From Leucaena leucocephala (lineage: Eukaryota > Streptophyta > Magnoliopsida > Fabales > Fabaceae), in NCBI GenBank assembly GCA_037074615.1, contig CM073535.1, positions 4,402,001-4,466,000 on the forward strand: 64,000 bases of DNA, read 5' to 3'. The notes under the pieces were generated by a model. The model was given only the letters and a program-made list of their open reading frames with translations. It was not told the origin of the DNA and did not search any database. The number at the start of each line of letters is the position of its first letter. Position 1 is the first letter of the stretch. The position numbers were made by a program, and so were the translations under genes. Below are positions 59,403 to 64,000 of this stretch, piece after piece.

Positions 59403-59660
59403 TCATTCTGCTGAGCCATCTGCCAGAGAAACTTTGCTTAACCTGCTTGGCAACGATTTGATGCTGTAATTTGCGATTTTCCTTCTACCATTACGACGTT
59501 GATGAGACCTCAAAAGAGCTCGTCGTGCCAATTCCTTACCGATATTGGATTTGGTTGTGCCATTTGTATGAGATGCTTCTTCCAGAGAGATTCCTTGCTT
59601 CATGTTACTGTTACCACTGCTACAATCAAACCCTCTTGAGCTGTCTTTCTCAGAAGCCAT
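59403..59660 (-). CDS. Unassigned small basic protein or exon fragment
   Basis: An 85-codon minus-strand frame starts at ATGGCTTCTGAG, a good plant start context, and ends GSAE then TGA. The product has a Ser/Asn-rich first half (SRGFDCSSGNSNMKQG) and a basic second half (ELARRALLRSHQRRNGRRKI). I do not recognise a family. The composition looks more like real protein than the AT-rich noise around it. It may be the last exon or a remnant of a larger gene; no convincing upstream exon was found. Confidence 0.3.
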   Translation of the reverse strand: MASEKDSSRGFDCSSGNSNMKQGISLEEASHTNGTTKSNIGKELARRALLRSHQRRNGRRKIANYSIKSLPSRLSKVSLADGSAE

Positions 59661-60384
59661 TTTTTTCTTTTGAAGAAGCAGAACCAGCAGGAAGTTCAAG
59701 AAACTATGACAGTGAGATGAACTCTGATGAATCAGTGGTATTACAGAAAGCTTGGGACTTGTCAGCTTTTAAGGTGGTTTCTGGAGATATTTTCCACTCA
59801 TTGATTACAGACCATAGGCATTTAAAAGGAATATATGAAGGGAACAAGTGGGTTCACAGGAAGAGCCAGCTTTATGGGATGCACAAGGAATCACTTGTTA
59901 ATAAAAATTCATTCATAATAATAACTCAGGGAATAAGTTTTTTTTGGCTAACTTGCATATTAAGAAAGTTTTTATTATATGCACTTGCGGCATTTTCTAT
60001 TTTACACATACGATCCACAGATGAGATCTCTCTTCAACCTTTTTTACAGGTCGGATGCTTAGTAGATTCTCCATTAAATATCTGAAACTTTGACGAGCTG
60101 TGAAAAGAGTGGTTTACAAACAAACACTTTCACCTCGACACAAAGTTCTTTTTATCATCATGAAAATCTTGAATAGTAATTTGATAGGCTCCGTTGAATC
60201 AGTCATCGTACGTAGGCAGTGGAAAGTTGATGCTTTTAATGGGAGGTGATCTCATAATCAAAGGAGTGCTTTTATATTTCAACAAAGAAAACCATCATCC
60301 AAAATTTATTGCCACGCAATGCACTAAGTGATTAAATCCTTTGTGCTTGCCTTATAACATGGTAGAAGAGATAATACTTTCCTA

Positions 60385-60590
60385 ATACTTAATATAAGAT
60401 CTATTTAACTAATTTAATTAAATTAATGAAGTTAGTTAAATTAATTAATGTGATATATTTTTTTTAAAATATTTTAATTATTATCTTTAACTCTTTTATT
60501 TAATTATTATTGGGAGAGTATTAACAGTGATAATTTTAAATATATTTAAAGATTTATTTTTAAAACATTTTTTTCATATATTATATGCAA
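60385..60590. repeat. Stowaway-like MITE relic
   Basis: Starts TACTTTCCTAATACTTAATA and shares ATTTTTTTTAAAATATTTTA and GGGAGAGTATTAACAGTGAT with 41305-41569. The right end is unclear. Confidence 0.45.
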
Positions 60591-61247
60591 TACAGCAGAT
60601 AAACCCTCGTTATTCTGAGAGCACTACCCTGCTATATACTTCCACACATGTCAGTGTCAACCATTAGGTGGCTATTAGGCAGGCACTTTTTTGGAACTTT
60701 GTAGTTATGATCAGCACGGCACTTACTTGAACAAAGAATATATTAACTATTAAGCCCCACAGAATAATTATAAACCGTCCATCTTTTGTATTTGCATTGC
60801 CCCAAATCCCAAGCAGAGAATTCATTCCCTTCCATATATTCCCTTTCTCTTCCTTCTTTCTTTCTTTATCCAGAAAGATTTGATCTTACCACCAAAAATG
60901 CGTTGCAGGATCATATAACTGAATAAACTGAATAACTAAATAAACTAAATAAACTGAAGGTGGGTTACGCTTACATATAACTAAATAAATAAACTGAAAG
61001 GCAAGCATACACGTACAAGTGTTGCTGTGTAGGCAAGCACAAACTTTTGCCCATTATCATATCATCAAATATTATCTTCAAGTAGCCGAACTTTTTAATG
61101 TGAAGCAACAATTTCCCTTGTGTGAATGCTTAGCATAAATTCCCCAGAACCTAAGAATCTTTGATCCTAAGCAACCTTTACCTCAAGCAATTCTGAAACT
61201 CCAATTCCTTCTTTCTTCATATTCTCTTCTGCACACAACTTAACTAA

Positions 61248-62392
61248 ATGCCCTTGATCCCCTCTTCTTCTTCTTCATCTCCCAATGCTCTTCACCTGAA
61301 TTTGGACTCCAACATGCCTCGCAAAATGGCAGTCACGCATGCTGATCTTGAACCTAGCCATGGCAGAATCGATTTGAGAAGCAAAACTGGTGCCTTCCTT
61401 GTGGTTTTGACCATCCTTCTGGGATTCGTCTGCTTCACTCTCTGTCTCGTAGCAGAAGCCACGCGTTCAGAGGTACAATCTCTGCCTCTTCTTCACAACC
61501 GACATACCCTAGGAAACATGTGAAAACACCAGCATTAATATGAGACACAATACTATGAATGATACTACAGTGACATGATGAAATTTGATGTTATGTCTAG
61601 TTCATTTGTTGGACACATTGAAAACATGGCTAAATAGTGCATGTGACATGGCAGGCAATATATAGAGGAGAAGGAAAGGGAGGGAAGAACTCAGAATGTG
61701 TATACAGTGATAATGGAAAAGTGCCATTGTTATGTGCTTCTGGTGCTTTTGTTGGTCTTGCAATAGCCGTAGTTGTGGAGCATGCTTACTTAATGCTTGC
61801 TGTTAGTAAATCACCAGCGTTGATTTCATGGGAGCCTGATTCTTCTTCTTCTGCAAGGTTTCTAACATTGCAAGCAGGTTTCCTCTTCATCGCAACTTGG
61901 TAGGATCAATCATAATCAATTACACAAACGAGTCATAAGCATATGAAATATTCTTCTCTCAAATCACTTTCCCTATATATGTGTAGGATATGTTTTGCAG
62001 TTGGGGAGATTCTATTACTAGCAGGAGTGAGTATAGAATCAGGGCATCTCAGAAACTGGAATAATCCAAGAACTTCATGCCTTGTGATCAAACAGGGTTT
62101 GTTTGCAGCAGCTGGAGTTTTTGCCTTGACCACAGTGTTCCTCGAAGCTGCTTTATACTTAACCGCCGTTCGTGCCCAGAAACTCTCTCTGGAGCAAGAG
62201 AATGTTAGACGACAAGTTCTGGAGACATCTGCACTTTATTCTTCTCCTGTAACATCTCCAAGAACCCTAATCATGCCCATTTCAACTATGCCTAGGGAAA
62301 ACCCCATACCCACAACAATAGAGAACCACGCTAATGAACATCTTTTGTCTGTGTTTCCCACCCCTTTTAACAAAACCTCCAGATTACAGTAA
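61248..62392 (+). CDS. DUF1218 four-helix membrane protein (MWL/DEAL-type family)
   Basis: Three exons: 61248-61472, 61655-61899 and 61987-62392, giving 291 residues. The second acceptor is placed by frame and could be off by one base. DUF1218 proteins are plant-specific, ER or plasma-membrane proteins; named members (MWL1/2, DEAL1) affect lignin content and leaf symmetry. Four hydrophobic segments are visible: GAFLVVLTILLGFVCFTLCL, LLCASGAFVGLAIAVVV, TLQAGFLFIATWICFAVGEI, and LFAAAGVFALTTVFLEAALY. Typical Cys residues flank them (AEATRSE..., SECVYSDNG, TSCLVIKQG). A soluble Ser/Pro-rich tail of about 70 residues follows. The start may instead be the MPRKMAVTHAD or MAVTHAD methionines 22-26 codons downstream, which look more like family N-termini. 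The exact subfamily is not assigned. Confidence 0.88.
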
Positions 62393-62696
62393 ATACTTTC
62401 AGCTTTATCTTTGTGCTCTGTGTGTATATTTAGTCTACGTATTCATATGCTTGTTAGTGCCGCTAATGTATTTGATTGCTCAATTTCTTGAGAGCTTTCC
62501 ACGGAAGTAAATGGAATGCTGAGAGAGAATCTCTATCCTGACATGCAAGAGATATTCTTTACCCTGTTTTTGGAAAAAAAATCTTTACTTTTTTCTTAAA
62601 TCTAATGAGAATGCTCAGGCAATAGCTCTGTCCTAAGTAAACATAGACACCTCTGGGAATTCAAATTCTTTTTTGGTACAAAAATTTTGGGAAATG

Positions 62697-62933
62697 AGTT
62701 AGATTTATCCATGGTATAAAAATAAGACAAAGTCTCTATTATTCTTAAGCGATACCAATATCTAATAAAATAAACTATCCATTACTCTCAGACGTACACT
62801 TAAGCACTCAGGAGTTAGGATATTTCTCCAAGCGCCGTTACTGAGGATATTTCTCCAAGCGCCGTTACTGGACCTAAGATCGAATATGCTCTAAATGATC
62901 ATATATCTCACCCTTTCGCTAGTTAAACTCATG
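62697..62933. repeat. Dispersed repeat of about 230 bp, copy 3 of 4
   Basis: Matches copy 4 immediately downstream and the copies at 7330 and 29061; ends in AGTTAAACTCATGG. It contains an extra 27-bp tandem duplication (62818-62844 and 62845-62871, AGGATATTTCTCCAAGCGCC followed by GTTACTG). Confidence 0.6.
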
Positions 62934-63020
62934 GAGAATGGGTAGAAATTCGAATTGTTCTGTTAAACTGAACGTGGTTTGTAGACAATTTTTTTTTATA
63001 CAAGAATTTTTAGAAAGATG

Positions 63021-63245
63021 TTGGGCTCACCTGCGATCTAAGGGCATTGCGAAGTCTTCCTTTTTATTAGGTGATATCAATATCAGGCAGGGCAAGCTAT
63101 CAATTAGCCTCTAGCGTAAATTTAGGTACTGAAGAGTTAAAATACCTCCCCAAGAGTTGTAACTGGAATTATAATAGAGTGATACTCTTTAGAAATTAAA
63201 CACACTCTAAATAGTCGTATATCTCATTTCTTCACTAGCTGAACT
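63021..63245. repeat. Dispersed repeat of about 230 bp, copy 4 of 4
   Basis: Starts TTGGGCTCACCTGCGATCTA and ends TCACTAGCTGAACT. It shares AGGTGATATCAATATCAGGC and AGAGTGATACTCTTTAGAAA with the other copies. A T-run precedes it, as in copies 1 and 2. Confidence 0.6.
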
Positions 63246-64000
63246 AAAAAATATAGGTTATAGATAATTATTTAATAAAAGAAAAAAATTGTGGAAAAAA
63301 ACTCAGGCTAGAAGCCCATTAGAAAAATGAAAAGAAAATGAAAAGGTCCATGTCTTTAATTCAATTTTCTTAATCATCACGCTTCTTAGCTACCAATATA
63401 ACATGTTCCTGACAACTTGGCGTTTTGAGGACCAAAAATTCAAAAGCAACTCAAATTGAAAAAAAATTCCAACAAATTCTCATAGATAAATGAATTTAAA
63501 ATATTTCAAATCTGAATGTCAATCTTATGCCTTGCCCATGCTAAAAAAAGAGTTCTTCATAAATCAAGCCCAATCAAGCCGTTAATTACGTAGCCTTGTT
63601 CGAGAATTTCAATAATCTTGTAATTAATTTCCAAGTCCCATAACTTAAGAGACAATTACTACTTTTAGATATTGCTTTTAAGTTGCTGCTCCTTGCTGCT
63701 AAATAGTATCTATTACCAATTTCATCTACGTGAATCCAATACAATTATTTTTTAATATTTCGTGTCCAAAAGGAAACAAGTGACTAAGTCACGCTTATCC
63801 ATACATTTTTTACTATTTAATTCAGGTAATCAAACAAGTCATTCACATCAAATTAAATGAAATATTAAATAATTTGTTAAGAAAGTTCTACAAACCAACG
63901 TCAAAAAATAGGAATTAGGAGACGTCTAAAATACATAAATGTTCCCTTGCTAGTAAAAAATTATATCGTTATATCTCCATTTATATATAATAAAATATTA

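Larger units (their letters stand above)
58496..61247. other. Intergenic region between FRS11 and the DUF1218 gene
   Basis: 58496 to about 58900 is FRS11 3' UTR. 59259-59388 is a perfect-looking 65-bp tandem duplication with one mismatch. 59403-59660 (-) is an unassigned small open frame. 60385-60590 is a Stowaway-like relic. 60750-61247 is the DUF1218 promoter and leader, with short ACTAAATAAACT repeats at 60918-60990. Nothing else is recognised. Confidence 0.55.
62393..64000. other. Intergenic region with two dispersed repeat copies
   Basis: 62393 to about 62640 is 3' UTR of the DUF1218 gene. 62697-62933 and 63021-63245 are copies of the roughly 230-bp dispersed repeat. 63250-64000 is AT-rich and holds nothing I can name. 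Confidence 0.6.

Noticed and set aside
59471..60085. Plus-strand 204-codon frame
   Set aside because: Begins antisense to the small basic frame and continues through AT-rich sequence with hydrophobic, low-complexity residues; no domain and no coherent start context.
1..62392. A cell-wall biosynthetic gene cluster (BXL1, TBL, glycine-rich protein, DUF1218)
   Set aside because: The genes are spread over 60 kb among unrelated genes, differ in family and orientation, and nothing in sequence ties their regulation together.
1..64000. CRISPR arrays, rRNA genes and bacterial operon signals
   Set aside because: None present; intron-exon structure and protein families are those of a plant nuclear genome.
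1..64000. tRNA and conserved microRNA genes
   Set aside because: No complete cloverleaf with good A and B boxes was recognised (weak tRNA-like stretches at about 10490-10530 and 14640-14700 look like SINE relics). No common conserved plant microRNA sequence was spotted by eye. A tRNA scan and a microRNA search would be decisive.

Overview
This is nuclear DNA of a flowering plant, almost certainly a eudicot. Genes are split by short AT-rich GT-AG introns, intergenic DNA is very AT-rich, and every recognisable protein belongs to a land-plant family (BXL1-type beta-xylosidase, PRISE reductases, TBL acetyltransferase, AMSH3, R2R3-MYB, TRM/LONGIFOLIA, DUF3511, FRS11, DUF1218). I could not fix the species from sequence alone. 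Gene models were built by hand from splice signals, reading phase and recalled family proteins; no search was run.

Layout. 84-1726 (+): 3' half of a GH3 beta-xylosidase (BXL1), cut by the window edge. 5076-7001 (+): six-exon endosulfine/ARPP19-like phosphatase inhibitor. 8096-19083: a cluster of three copies of a progesterone 5-beta-reductase/iridoid synthase-like (PRISE) gene: a pseudogene with two lesions (8096-9222, -), one intact gene (11692-12819, -) and a heavily damaged copy (17966-19083, +). A TRICHOME BIREFRINGENCE-LIKE gene (15773-17432, +) lies between the last two. 19492-20502 (-): small secreted glycine-rich protein with a Cys-rich DUF7731-like domain. 21928-28207 (+): 14-exon deubiquitinase AMSH3. 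28208-36636: gene-poor DNA with transposon remnants. 36637-40320 (+): R2R3-MYB factor. 43357-46647 (-): TRM/LONGIFOLIA-like DUF4378 protein with a 5'-leader intron. 51294-51572 (-): DUF3511 protein. 55696-58495 (+): FRS11-type FAR1-related factor. 61248-62392 (+): DUF1218 four-helix membrane protein.

Mobile DNA. Intergenic space holds several non-autonomous families visible as repeats inside the window: a hAT-like element of about 0.75 kb in three copies, two with clear 8-bp target duplications; an RTE-type LINE fragment with its target duplication; a roughly 35-bp LINE tail from the same family inside an AMSH3 intron; a PIF/Harbinger-like element; MULE-like long-inverted-repeat elements; Stowaway-like elements; and a roughly 230-bp dispersed repeat in four copies.

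The genes do not form a pathway. Several touch the cell wall (BXL1, TBL, the secreted glycine-rich protein, DUF1218), but ordinary gene density explains this as well as clustering does. The only clear gene cluster is the PRISE family expansion with decay. I found no convincing wholly new system. The most useful leads are the PRISE cluster, the hAT-like family with subterminal palindromes, the two competing signal peptides of the glycine-rich protein gene, and the in-frame retainable intron in the MYB DNA-binding domain.
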